A DNA stretch of 64,000 nt, taken from assembly GCF_907164915.1 (NCBI RefSeq), contig NC_061868.1:44655774-44719773 (forward strand), written 5' to 3'. The notes under the pieces were generated by a model that worked only from the letters and a program-made list of their open reading frames with translations, was not told the DNA's origin and did no database searches. Shown piece by piece: positions 44,012 to 56,524 of the stretch; within the stretch, counting starts at the first letter, position 1; every line of letters begins with the position of its first letter. This DNA is from Impatiens glandulifera. Lineage: Eukaryota > Streptophyta > Magnoliopsida > Ericales > Balsaminaceae. A program made the translations under genes and the position numbers.

Positions 44012-45934
44012 CTTCAAATCTTATGCCTAAAATTGTTGTAAAATTTAAAGAATATTTATTAAATATAATTAACTATATAATCAATTTAAGAAATAATAAA
44101 TAAATAATATTAAAAAATCTCATAATTATAAAATCAAATAGATTAGTTATCTATTCAAATAAATTATTTTTGAATTTATAACTTTATTTCTATAATCGTA
44201 ATATCAAAATAATTTAAAAACTTGTAAAGTCTTAAAATCGTAAAATTAGTATTGGAAAAATATAACTAATTTAAATTTTATTTAAATCAGATTTATTAAT
44301 TATCCTTTTGTAAGATCATAAAATTGTAGATTAACTCAAAAATAAAAGATTGCATGCTAAAGTTAATTATGTGTATGGCTTGAAAAATATAGCCAAACTT
44401 TTTAAACCTTAATGTTTGTATTAATAGAACTGTCGAGAAATGTAATTAATCGTTTTTATGATTTTTATTTAGTACAAACAAGCTAAACAACTATCAAGAC
44501 ATCGAGTACATATGTGAGAAAATGATGGGAAAAAAATTTGTTTTTATTTATTTTAGCTAGCAAAATTTAAAGTTTTGTTAAACTATAAAGATTCTTACTC
44601 TTTGATAAGCTTTCTCGACTTAAATAAATCACTGCATGATTATGAGTACATTTTTCTAAATTATCTATATAGTTATAATCTTTAAATAATTGCATCATAA
44701 GACCAAATTTTAGCCACCATTTGCAACATACTCCATTTGATTCATAAAAAATTATGAGTTTGTCCTACAACAACCTGTCTAATTTGCTTTTATTTATATG
44801 TTCATTTACAAGCAATTTAAAAAAAAAACTTTTTCATTGTGACAATAAATTTTGATGATAGAAAAATAAGGTTGAGAATAAAAGTAATATCTTTTTCAAC
44901 CAAGGAAATTATTCATTTTTTCTTTTAGTTTGGTTGATATGATTGATGGAGTGTATATTAGGGACCTCTTAATTAATAAAATATATTATATGCCCATTGA
45001 TTTTCTTTAATATTGGATGATGGGATAAGTTAGCACCTTCTTTGAACATAATCAATTGAATACAAAATAACTCTTTTTTATGTGTATCTGTCATCCAATG
45101 ACAAAAAACAAAATATTATAAATGTAAACATTTAACTAAAGATCAAAACAAACATTCAAGCTTAAATCAAACACATTATTATCAATTTAGTGTTTGTGAA
45201 TAGACTGAATTGCATATAAAATAATAATTAGTTCAAACTTTAAAATCTTATCTTACTTTATAAGTAATTAGTGAATAGTAGAAAGCCTCAATCATACAAC
45301 TCAAACTAAAGTTATTCATAAAAAAAATATAAATATATATATATAGTAGGATGGTACAAGGATAAGTGAAAGTGAGAGGTGAGGGAATTCCATCCAAGAT
45401 ATACAAGACAAAAGGATGTCAATGTCAACCTCTCATGAGCCACTATTTCATTTTACAAAATTTTCATGTTCTTTTGAATAATTATTTAATTTTAGTCTCA
45501 ACATATATATTCCTTTGATATTCCAAATCTATGCTCAAGTCAAGCCTAACTTTCTCTTTAGAGGATCTAGCTAGGTCCATTTAAGCAAAATTAAACATTA
45601 GTATTTTCATCTATTTCGAGATGAAACTATTTGCTTATGCTTTTTTAAAATAATAATTTTTCTTAAAGTTAAGAAATCAAATCAGTGTTACGGTTCCCAA
45701 AAATTGGGCTGTTTCATTGCAGGTAGAAAAACGTGGAAAAAATTAATGTTTTAATTTTAGTTAAAAAAAATATTTTTGGTGAAGTTTGAATCAATAAGCA
45801 AATAATTTTTTTTTCATATAAAACTCTTATGCTACAAAATTAATTATTTTTTGATTTTTATTTATTCAAATTCACATTTCCATTTAACTAATTAAATTAG
45901 TTTAAAATTCCAACAAAATATGATATATTCAAAT

Positions 45935-46160
45935 ATATATCCAAATGTATGAACATAATATTTTGATTAGTTCAAAAATTAGATTATGTGTGTCATATAT
46001 CTAAAGATTTTTCAAAGACTTATATGTTGAAATATTAAAAGATATAGTTTTTAAGGAATATTACAACATATTGAGGAAAAACATATATACTACATGGAAG
46101 ATTCTTAAGACAATGAAAAATGAAATATAAACTACTTTAATTGATAAATTGAATGTTGTC
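45935..46160 (+). pseudogene. Scar of a deleted third subtilase copy
   Basis: From about 45941 to 46116 the sequence matches the block that lies about 1.2 kb upstream of each subtilase (13917-14096, 26377-26556). At 46116 it passes without a gap into the sequence found about 0.33 kb downstream of the subtilase stop in unit 2 (36063 onward: GAAATATAAACTA, TAAATTGAATGTTGTCATAC). The entire gene is missing. Upstream copies read CAATGAAAAATATTTC and the downstream copy reads GTAAAAATGAAATA, while the junction reads CAATGAAAAATGAAATA. The shared AAAAAT suggests microhomology-mediated deletion. The short ORF in the upstream block gains a stop here (ATC TAA), so that ORF is not conserved as coding. 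Confidence 0.8.
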
Positions 46161-47119
46161 ATACATAAAAAAAAAAAATTATTATTATTGTTTTGGATTT
46201 ATTTAAAAAAATCTTGTAAACATTCGCTTACTTTGTCAAGCGTATTTTGGTTAACTATAGACTTGGTCTTTCGATTAGTTTTACTGTCAACTATTTATAG
46301 GCATGTATTAAACATGATTACTGATTTCAATAGTGCAAATAATCATAAAAGTGTTAATGTTGGTGAGTGGACGACGTTAACAGTGTAAAAAATGAGATTA
46401 ATCGACATTTATAATTCAATCAATTAATTAGTTTGAAAATATATTAAATGTACTGTATAGTTTCAATATTTAAATCCATAAATAATAATTCAACTTAACA
46501 AACGTATCCTACTACATACATTACAGCATTACCCAACAATAGAACAATAATTTTCCCCCAAAAAAAACAATAGAACAATAACAAATTAGAGCACTAACAA
46601 CTATTACTAAACATAAATAACTATTTATATAATAATTCAATTAATTTATAATAATTACATAGGTTTATAAACAAAATAATATATTTATGTCGTTTTATTG
46701 TAACGGTTCAATGGTTTTGTCGTTTGTTCGTAAACTCTAACCAGATTGTAATATTTACTCACTAGTTAGTGATCAATTCATTAATTCATAATAACTATAA
46801 AGCAGGTTAAATGAATCTTTAATTTGTAGTTTTCTCTATACACAATGATTCAAATATTATTTAACGTTCCTTCCTAAATTTTGATTGTTACTCTTTCAAA
46901 AACAAGTTAAATTAATATATTTTTTTAAAAACAATACATATTAGTTTAATTGTTCATGCGGTGAGATTCACGTTTTCCTTTATCAATGAAATTAACTTAG
47001 TTTAAATTTTAATTTAAAAAAAAAAAAAACAAATTAGTTAAATTCATATCAGTTACCTTCCTTTCATTCTTCAATAAGGAGACTTAAATTTGAAAATTCA
47101 AATTCTCCGTACATTGAAC

Positions 47120-47122
47120 TTA
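47120..47122. repeat. 3-bp target duplication of the CACTA element (TTA)
   Basis: TTA precedes the CACTAGTAG terminus and is repeated at 48927-48929. The paralogous empty site at about 36970-36985 reads ATTGAACTTATGTCATC with a single TTA. Confidence 0.85.
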
Positions 47123-48926
47123 CACTAGTAGAAAAAGGGGTATTAGTAAGGGCTAAAACCGTTACTGAAACTTATTTGTAACGGCAAATAAAACCGTTAC
47201 CAATCGTTACTAAAAATTACGTTACAGAAACTTCACAGGTATCAATAACGGCGTTCGAAAACCGTTACTGATAGTCATGGAATAATAGTAACGGTTCTAG
47301 CCGTCTAAAAACCGTCACAGAAACAACACGAGCATCTGTAACGGTTTTCGAAAACCGTTACAGATAGTAATGGAACAACAGTAACGGTTTTAGCCGGCTA
47401 AAAACCGTTACTGAAAGACTGTATTATCTGTAACGGTTTTCGAAAACCGTTACAGATACTCGTGTTGTTTCTGTGACGGTTTTTTATTTGTTAAACCGTT
47501 ACAGTTAGATTTATAGTAACGATTTTTGAAATTATTTAACCGTTACTAAACCCTAATAGTTTTTTTTTTCAGAGAACCCTAATAGAATAATCTTCAAATT
47601 CATGAATTCACTCAGAGAACTTAATCCAAATCTATGATAATTGACTAGAGGATATCAAAATGATCACTAAACCCTAATTCTGAAATACCCACGAAGAAAG
47701 GTGCAAAGATATCTATTTTCAGCTTAATACTCACAAAAAAAACCCTAGAAGCACATATCTGGCTTTAGAAAACACTAGATATGTCACTGAGCATAGATAA
47801 GAACAATAATAAATCATTTAGATGGAAATGGAGAGGTTGAGAGATGAACTTACTGAGAGCTGGAAGAATGAAGAATGGAGAGGTTTTGCCTTGAATAAAC
47901 CCCCGAGAATTGAAGATGATATATGAACAAATGACCTATTATACACATAGATTGAAATAGTTAAATTTGTTGATTGAAGAATTGAAGATGATATGAAGAA
48001 TGAAGAACTTACCTGATCGGACAGTACGTTGTTGGCGGCGGACAGGGCAGGAACAAAGAAGAGGGGATGAAGAAGAGAAGAGTGGAAGAAGAAGAGAATA
48101 GAAGAACTTACCTGATCTGATCGGCGGAAGATCGGCGGTAGAAGAAGATCGGTGGAAGAAGAAGGAGAAAACGGTCGCGCGCGGAAGAAAGGAAAAGCAA
48201 GAAAGGAAGAAGGAAAAAAGAAAAAAGGAAAGAAGCGCGGATTATTAATGGCTATCTGTAACGGTTCTTCATAAACCGTTACAAATAAGAGCAGAGAAGT
48301 TAAAAAGACGGCCAAGTATCTGTAACGGTTTATGAAGAACCGTTACTGATATCAATCACAAAGAACTGTAAATAAAGTCATATCTGTAACGGTTATTCAT
48401 AAAACCGTTACAGATAAGAGCAGAGAAGTTAAAAAGACGGCTTAGTATCTGTAACGGTTTATGAAGAACCGTTACAGATGCCCTAGTAATAACGGTTTTC
48501 CACTAAAACCGTTACTGATATCAAACACTAAGAACTGTAAATAAAGCCATATCTGTAACGGTTATTCATAAAACCGTTACAGATACTAGCAAAGACGGCT
48601 CATTATCTGTAACGGTTTATGAATAACCGTTACAGATGCCCTAGTAGTAACGGTTTTCCACTAAAACCGTTACTGATATCAATCACAAAGAACGGTAAAT
48701 AAAGCCATATCTGTAACGGTTCTTCCTCAGCCGTTACAGATGTAATAATAGTAACGGTTTTCTACTAAAACCGTTACTGATATCAAACAAAAGAACTGGA
48801 AATTAAGTCATATCTGTAACGGTTTATATAACCGTTATTTTAAACCGTTACTGATAAAAAATATTAGTAAGGGCGTTCGAGCGCCGTTACTAGTAGTCGT
48901 TACAGAAGATTTATTTTCTACTAGTG
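47123..48926. mobile_element. Non-autonomous CACTA (En/Spm) element, 1804 bp
   Basis: The terminal inverted repeats are CACTAGTAGAAAA at the left and TTTTCTACTAGTG at the right (13 bp perfect), with a TTA duplication, which is the CACTA signature. Both subterminal regions (about 47.15-47.55 and 48.25-48.90 kb) are packed with GTAACGGTTTT/AAAACCGTTAC in both orientations. I count roughly 35-40 AACGG cores, several arranged as near-perfect 28-bp palindromes around TTCGAA. Such arrays are the transposase-binding zones of the family. The centre lacks the motif and has only a low-complexity minus-strand ORF (47818-48315), so no transposase is encoded. Confidence 0.92.
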
Positions 48927-49036
48927 TTATGTCATCTAGGGCGTGCTGCAAAGTTGATACATTCCTTCAAATTCTTCATATGATGAACGTGTGCCACTAT
49001 CGGGTTGGTATATAGAGGAAAGACCCCGGATGAATC

Positions 49037-49184
49037 CAAAATATGTGGGTAAAATTTACACTATATATTTGTTCTTAATATATAACATTAATTCGTCTAA
49101 TCTCAACTAGTATAGTTGTGATTAAAATAATTAATACTATATATTAAGAATAAATATATAGTGTCAACTTTGTCCACGTATTTT
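49037..49184. repeat. Module hairpin, copy 5
   Basis: Same inverted repeat, centre CAACTAGTATAGTTG, right arm TCAACTTTGTCCACGTATTTT. Confidence 0.65.
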
Positions 49185-51114
49185 AGATTAATCAGGGGTC
49201 TTTTCTTTAGAATGTGGCAATCGTTCATCGTATAAAGTATTTGAACTCTTGAATTTCTTCAATTTTCTTACAAAGATTCTAAAAGATAGATGATTGATAA
49301 ATTTTTAACTGGTTAACTTCAAATAAATAGTAAATTTAGAATGGTTGAATAAAAAGAAAAAAATATTACATGAATAATTATGTCATTAATAAAATTATTT
49401 TCTTCCCACTATATCTTGATCACGTTCAAATAAATAGAAAATTTAGGTTGGGAATTGGATATGGAAAAGAATACTTAAATAATTATGTCACTATTAATTA
49501 TATAATCACTCGGCTCAAATTTTATTTTAATTCTTATGTCTAGTCCATAATATTTAATCTACACCATCTAATTCATAGATATTTATAGTAATTTATTAAA
49601 TCTACATTCAATTTTAAGACAAAATATTCATTCGTAATAATTAACACTTTTATAGAATGTCTGGATTTTGAAAATTCAAAATTGTGTAAAAAAGTATTGA
49701 ATTTTAAACAAAATTTTGAATTTTCAAAATTCAAATTTAAATTTAAGGATTCATTTTAAATAAATAAATATAAACTTGAATAACAAAAAGTATTGTAATC
49801 TAATTATTGATATAAGGTTGAACAATTCATACATAGATTAGCAATAATTAAATATATATATATAATAGAATAATTTCATAATTATACGATCAACTACATG
49901 AATGATCTATTTAATTATTAATAATTCATCGTTTAAGCATACAACATAAATCTATATTTATCGATACAAAAGTTAGTTAATTGAATTTCGAATAAAGTTT
50001 CAATCCTTAAGTCTAAAAATATTAAAACAAAAAAAATCTAAACAATCATATCCAAAACATTCTTACACATTCAAACATCACCTAACAATAAATCAACAAA
50101 TTACAAATTAGAATGACTACAATCAAGTTTGGCCTAGACTTAATTATCAACTTACTTTGTTACTTGATTTGTTCAATTTTAGGGGTCTAGGATATCATTA
50201 TATTGGTTTTATTATCTAAAATAAATCCAACAAGATTCTTCAAACCACTAAAAATGCAGCTACATTGTTATATAATAATTTCATTAACTAGCTAGCTAGG
50301 TATTCAATATGTAGAATTGCACAATGTAGGAGCTCTTTTATGAGAAATAAGATCCTCTGCACAATATAATCTATTGTTACTAAATAATAATACTTTATTT
50401 ATATAATAATTCAATTGACATAATAATTACAATTCTTTAAAAGACTTATAACAATTACAATTCTTTAAACATTAAGGAATATATGTTTATCGTTTCACCA
50501 TAATTTAATAATTTTATTCTCAATTAGTTGTGATTTTTATTATAACATATCAATTTATTAATTCGCAATAACTACAAAACTTGTCAAATAATTATACGTT
50601 TTTTAAATGAAATAGGCACATTTTATGATTTACTCATAGCAGAACTATTCAACTACTAATTTGTCGTTTTATCTTGATACAACGACTCAATTTTTAATTT
50701 GTCGTTTTCTATATACACAACTATTTAACTATTTGTCGTTTCTCATGATTTCTCCAAATTAAGTTTCCTTTCAAACTACTAATTTGTCATTTCGTAGAAT
50801 GAGATAAATAAAATTACAGGCGTTTAATCGCTATGAATAAAAAATTAGATTATAAGCATAATTAATTAAAAATATAATTATAATTATTATGCAATTAATA
50901 TCAAAATTATTTATGTTCAATCAATATATTTTTTTAATTTTGTATACATCTTTATAGTTTATAACTAATTTTATTGTTTTTAAAAAAATGAGACTTAAAT
51001 AATGTATTAGGTAATCTTATTTAGTTATGAATTGGGATAGCAATGTTTCAAAGTGTGTTAAAGTGTGTTAGAATCTTTGTGTACATTTTAAAAAACTTAG
51101 GTGTATTGAAAGTG

Positions 51115-51404
51115 TTCGAATTGTCGGGTCGAGAGCTTTAGTTAATTTAGATATTTATATGAGAGTAAATGAATATTTGGGTCGGATTCTGGGTGGACCA
51201 TCTATAGACTTAAAACAGTTAAAAATAAAATTAAAATTATATAGGTATGTTTTGAACTCGCAACCTAAAAAATAAGTACAACTCTTTAACCAACTAGGCT
51301 AATAACACATTATATTTTAAATTCAACACCAAATTTGATAAACGCGAGACGTTGTAAAAATATATTTTTATTCGTTTGCATCACACAAAAATCTTTCTAA
51401 CTAG
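51115..51404 (+). mobile_element. Helitron remnant, 5' truncated
   Basis: It is homologous to one unit of the 53.8-55.7 kb array (GTCGGGTCGAGAGC, GGGTCGGATT, CTTTAACCAACTAGGCT, AATTTGATAAACGCGAGACG). It ends with a degenerate hairpin, TTTGCATCACACAAAA, and CTAG followed by T at 51405, matching the 3' end of the 12-kb copy. The TC(TA)n 5' end is not preserved. Confidence 0.55.
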
Positions 51405-52432
51405 TTTAATTTAATAAGGGTTTTTAATATAAAAATTTATTAGATATTAGGATAACAATCGAACTTGCCTTGGGAGAAGTCAAAACGTACAGCAGGAGAG
51501 TGACCAGAAATAATAACACTTGTTTCTCTTTGACAGATTAGCAATAATCCTATTTTACTCTTTAATATATATAAAAAAATAATAATTCAAGAGTTATAAG
51601 TATTCGAATAATTTACTTACATTTTAATAAAAAGCTTCCCTATATCCGAAAGCAATTTATTACAATTTTCTACTTAAAATTCAACCAGCAAAATCCATAA
51701 ACATTAATTCAAACAAATTTATTAAAACATTCTCATTCGTTACACCATTACCCCATAATAGAAAAATAACAAATTAGAGCAACAACTTATTAGAACAATA
51801 ACAAATTAGAGCACTAAATTTGTTACTAGATAGAAATAACTATTTATATAATAATTCAATTCATTTATAATAACGTTTAAAAACAAAATATATTTTTTTG
51901 TCGTTTTCTCGTATTGTTACGGTTCAATTGTTTTGTCGTTTGTTCATAAACTCTAACGAGATTGTGATATTCATTCTCATGTGTCAAATGAATATTCCTC
52001 AATTTGTCATTTTCTCTAAACACAATAAATATTTAACGTTATCTCATAAATTTTGATTGTTATTCTTTTCAGACAAGTTATATTAATGTATTTTATAAAA
52101 ACAAATTTACCTGGTTTAATTGTTTCTATGGTGAGATTCACTTTTTACTTCATTAGTGAAATTAACTTGGACAACCTTTTTTTTTATAAAATTTAAAAGA
52201 AAGCAGAATATTAGTTAAATTCATATTAATTACCTCCACTCCATAAGGTGACTTAAATTTGAACATTCAAATTTCATGGAAAGAATTTGAACATTCAAAT
52301 ACTTCGTATAATGAACTTATGTCATCTAGGGTGTGCCGCCAAGTTGATATATATATATTCCTTCAAATTTTTCATACGACGAATGCCTACCACCAACGGA
52401 TTGGTATATAAAGAAAAAATTCAGGATGAATC

Positions 52433-52582
52433 CAAAGTATGTCGATAAAGTTTACACTACGTATTTATTCTTAATATATAACATTAATTCGTCTACTCTC
52501 AACAAGTATAGTTGTGATTAAAAGAACTAATACTATATATTAAGAATAAATATATAGTGTCAACTTTGTCGACCGTATTTTA
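52433..52582. repeat. Module hairpin, copy 6
   Basis: Same inverted repeat, centre CAACAAGTATAGTTG, left arm GTATGTCGATAAAGTTTAC, right arm TTTGTCGACCGTATTTT. Confidence 0.6.
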
Positions 52583-53239
52583 AATTCATCATAGATGTAT
52601 TCTCTATACTCTAGCCCGTCTTTGTCATATGAAGTATTTGAACTCTTGAATTCCTTCAATTTTTTTACAAAGACTTTGAATGAGATGAATAATTGATAAA
52701 TTTATTTATTTTTTAGTTGGATAGCTTCAAATAAATAATAAATTTAGAATGGTTGAATAGAAAAAAAAATTTGTATGAATAATTATTTCATTAATTAAGA
52801 TTATTTGCTTCCTACTATATCATGATAACGTTCAAATAAATAGCAAATTAGGTACAAATAAATAGCAAATTTAGGTTGGTTGAATATGGAAAAGAAGAGA
52901 TTACTTAAACAATTATGTCACTATTGATATAATCATCCGGGTCCAATTTTATTTTAATTCTTATGTTTAGTCCAAAAAATTTAGATTACACCATCTAATT
53001 CAAAGAGATTTATAGTAATTTATTAACTCTACTTCAAATTTTAAGACAAAAGATTCATTGTAATTAACACTTTTATTATTGTCCTATAAAGATAAGTTAG
53101 AATTTTGAAAATCCAAAATTGTGTATAAAGTTTTGAATTTTAAACAAATTTTGAATTTTCAAATTTTAAATTAATAAATATAAGGGTTCAATTTAAATAA
53201 ATAAATTTAAACCGATTGTAATCTAATTATTAATAAAAG

Positions 53240-53788
53240 GTTCAATAGATCAGGATTAATATGTATATATTGAAAGTGTTCCATGCAAATTATATAAATG
53301 AGAGTCGCTTAAAACTCAATAACAAAAACATTATAAAATGAAAAGAAAAACATTTAAAAAAAACACAACACAAAGTAGTTCACCAATGATCAAACAAAAA
53401 GAACAAATTTTAACGAGCACGAAAAATCTTCACTAAGATCAATGAGTTCTCTAACTACCTTAAGTGGTTTACCCAATGAAACTTTCCCGATTGTCATAAT
53501 AATATAATTATGAATTAAACGCATTGGTCGATAACGATCACTGAACGTTATACAGTTTCTTTCAAGACAAATGGTCCATTAGAAGATAAGCGAGATATGG
53601 GCCCAACGACTCACACCAACTAAACTCACCGTCTATATCCACACTTCCCAACAATTAATAATGGATTCCGGCATAACCCGCTCAATATCAGTCATGTTTC
53701 ATAATAAGCTTCAAATCGCAATCACTCCATCACAGTGTAATAGCAAGTGAGGCGCGACTCCACCTCTTTATGACACATTCTACAACGA
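53240..53788 (-). pseudogene. Decayed LINE (non-LTR retrotransposon) 3' region
   Basis: On the minus strand, scattered frames read RMCHKEVES (about 53753-53779), DIERVMPESI with CWEVW (about 53660-53710), and WTICLERN (about 53560-53590). These resemble in order the zf-RVT C-terminus that follows reverse transcriptase in plant L1-type LINEs. Stops and frameshifts separate the pieces, so it is dead. The Helitron array abuts it at 53789. Recognition is by remembered motif only. Confidence 0.4.
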
Positions 53789-54983
53789 CTATATATATAT
53801 AATGATGCTTAATTTTTAAAGTGTCCGAATTGTCGGGTCGAGAGCGGTGGTTAATTTGGATACTTGGGTCGGATTGTGGGTTGACCCGTTTTTAAATTTA
53901 AAACGGTTAAAAATAAAATTAAAAATGCTAGAGGTATGTTTCGAACTTGCAACATAACAAAACAAGTATAACTTTTTAACCAACTAGGCTACAAAGACTT
54001 TATATTTTAAATTCAACACCAAATTTGATAAACACGGGATGTTTTAATATTAATATAAGTTCAACTTTTTAACTAACTAATCTATATATATATATATAAT
54101 TATGCTTAATTTTTAAAGTTTCCGGATTGCCGAGTTGAGAGCTGTGGTTAATTTGGATATTTGGGTCGAATTGTGGGTTGACCCGCTTTTAAATTTAAAA
54201 CGGTTAAAAATGAAATTAAAAATGCTAGAGGTATGTTTCGAACTTGCAACCTAACAAAACAAGTAAAACTCTTTAACCAACTAAGTTACAAAGACTTTAT
54301 ATTTTAAATTCAACGCCAAATTTGATAAACGCGGGACGTTTTAATATTAATATAAGTTCAACTTTTTAATTAACTAATCTATATATATATATATATATAT
54401 ATATATAATGATGCTTAATTTTTAAAGTGTCCGGATTGTCAGGTCGAGAGCTGTGGTTAATTTGGATACTTGGGTCGGATTGTGGGTTGACCCGTTTTTA
54501 AATTTAAAACGGTTAAAAATAAAATTAAAAATGCTAGAGGTATGTTTCGAACTTGCAACCTAACAAAACAAGTACAACTCTTTAACCAACTAGACTACAA
54601 AGACTATATTTTAAATTCAACACTAAATTTGATAAACCCGGGACGTTTTAATATTAATATAAGTTCAACTTTTTAACTAACTAATCTATATATATATATA
54701 TATAATGATGCTTAATTTTTAAAGTGTCCGGATTGCCGGGTTGAGAGCTGTGGTTAATTTGGATACTTGGGTCGGATTGTGTGTTGACCCGTTTTTAAAT
54801 TTAAAACGGTTAAAAATAAAATTAAAAATGCTAGAGGTATGTTTCGAACTTGCAACCTAACAAAACAAATACAACTCTTTAACCAACTAGGCTACAAAGA
54901 CTTTATATTTTAAATTCAATACCAAATTTGATAAACGCGGGACGTTTTAATATTAATATAAGTTCAACTTTTTAACTAACTAA

Positions 54984-55017
<34 letters not shown>

Positions 55018-55692
55018 GATGCTTAATTTTTAAAGTGTCCGGATTGCCGGGTCGAGAGCCGTGGTTAATTTGGATACTTGGGTCGGATTGTGGGTTGACC
55101 CGTTTTTAAATTTAAAACGGTTAAAAATAAAATTAAAAATGTTAGAAGTATGTTTCGAACTTACAACCTAACAAAACAAGTACAACTCTTTAACCAACTA
55201 GGCTACAAATACTTTATATCTTAAATTAACACCAAATTTGATAAACGCGGGACGTTTTAATATTAATATAAGTTCAACTTTTTAACTAACTAATATATAA
55301 TGATGTTGAATAAATGGATACTTGGGTCGGATTGTGGGTTGACCCACCCATAAACTTAAAACAGTTAAAAATAAAATTAAAAATGCTAGAGGTATGTTTC
55401 GAACTTGCAATCTTACAAAACAAGTACAACTCTTTAACCGACTAGGCTACAAAGACTATATTTTAAATTCAACACCAAATTTGATAAACGCGAGACGTTT
55501 TAATATTAATATAAGTTCAACTTTTTAACTAACTAATATATAACGATGTTGAGTAAATGGATACTTGGGTCGGATTGTGGGTTGACCCACCCATAAACTT
55601 AAAACGGTTAAAAATAAAATTAAAAATGTTATCCGTAATTTTTTCACGGTTTTTATATTATTACTCGTGCAAATGCACAGGCTAAATGCTAG
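53789..55692 (+). mobile_element. Tandem Helitron array: repeated 5' ends, one 3' end
   Basis: Units of about 290-310 bp follow one another. They start at about 53789, 54081, 54378, 54685 and 54984, with two 5'-degenerate units from about 55291 and 55536. Each full unit opens with TCTATATATA...AATGATGCTTAATTTTT (the Helitron TC 5' end) and continues through GGGTCGGATTGTGGGTTGAC, AACGGTTAAAAATAAAATTA, CTTTAACCAACTAGGCTAC and AAACGCGGGACGTTTTAATA. Only the last unit reaches a Helitron 3' terminus: a GTGCA...TGCAC hairpin at about 55667-55678, then GCTAAATGCTAG|T at 55692. There is no Rep/helicase ORF. The first unit's TC is degraded (ACTATATA). Confidence 0.75.
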
Positions 55693-55730
55693 TTTATATA
55701 ATAATTCAATTCCTTTATAATAACTACATA

Positions 55731-56524
55731 GGTAAGAGTTCAACCGGTCGGTTAACCGGTTAACTGGTTAAACGGTTCCGATTAAGACCGGTTTTGTCTT
55801 TTATTTTACAAATTGATTAACCGACCGTTAATGCCATCGGTTTGACTGGTTCTGGTTCTACCGGTTTTGGTCGGTTCCAGTTAGTTAATCGGGTTTAACC
55901 AGGAACCGTAATTCAATTTTTTAAATTAAGTAATTAATTTTAAAATGATTTTTTTTTAATTATTGTTGACACTTTCCTATTATATTGTTTTTCATTTTTT
56001 TTATATTATAATATATTGTATTGATATATTTAAAAATATGTTATAATATATTATTTTATTGTAACAATATAATATATTTTATAGCTATTTTGTTTAACTA
56101 TTTTGATTTTGTTAACTTATAATTCTTAGTTATTGTATCGTTATAAAAATTTTTTTACATATTTTAATAAAATTATTTCAGTCTGTTTTTAATTTATTTT
56201 TGTAAATATTTTTATATAAATTATAGTATTTTAAAAAATAATTCAATAAAAATTATAATTTAAAAATAAAAAAAATTATAAATTATTAAATATTATTTAT
56301 AAAATAACTAATACAAATTATAAAATATAGAAATATATAATTAAATTATTACCGATTAAACCGTTAAAAAAACAGGTAAACCGAAAATCGAACCATTTAA
56401 CCGGTAAAAAACCGGTTAACCGAAACCGTTATAACCGATTAACCAATAAATCGTTAAAATAAAACCGATTAACTATTTGTTCGATTGAGTTACCAATTTT
56501 TCAGTTTTTTTCCAAAGCCCTATA
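55731..56524. mobile_element. AACCGGTT-rich non-autonomous element (about 794 bp)
   Basis: Paralogous modules read ATAACTACATAGGTTTATAAAC without interruption (46665). Here TACATA (55725-55730) is followed by about 794 bp and then TACATA again (56525-56530) before GGTTTAAAAACAAA. Both ends are dense in AACCGGTTAACCG-type motifs in both orientations, and the centre is AT-only. Ends GGTAAGAG and AAAGCCCTA vaguely recall hAT elements, and the target duplication could be a decayed 8-mer. No coding. Confidence 0.6.

Larger units (their letters stand above)
35741..45934. other. Gene-free repeated modules downstream of subtilase 2
   Basis: No supportable gene. Two modules parallel those of unit 1 (about 36.4-39.1 and 40.4-43.6 kb), followed by a block at 44.4-45.5 kb that is nearly identical to 58.75-59.84 kb (for example GGATGGTACAAGGATAAGTG at about 45350 and 59737). 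A G/C-richer patch near 36930-37090 reads DDISSMYGEFESS on the minus strand before a GT donor-like site. Other copies carry stops, so I treat it at most as a decayed exon. Confidence 0.55.

Noticed and set aside
47818..48315. 165-codon minus-strand ORF in the CACTA element
   Set aside because: Low-complexity Phe/Ser/Leu-rich translation of GAAGAA-type repeats; no transposase motifs and no splice pattern.
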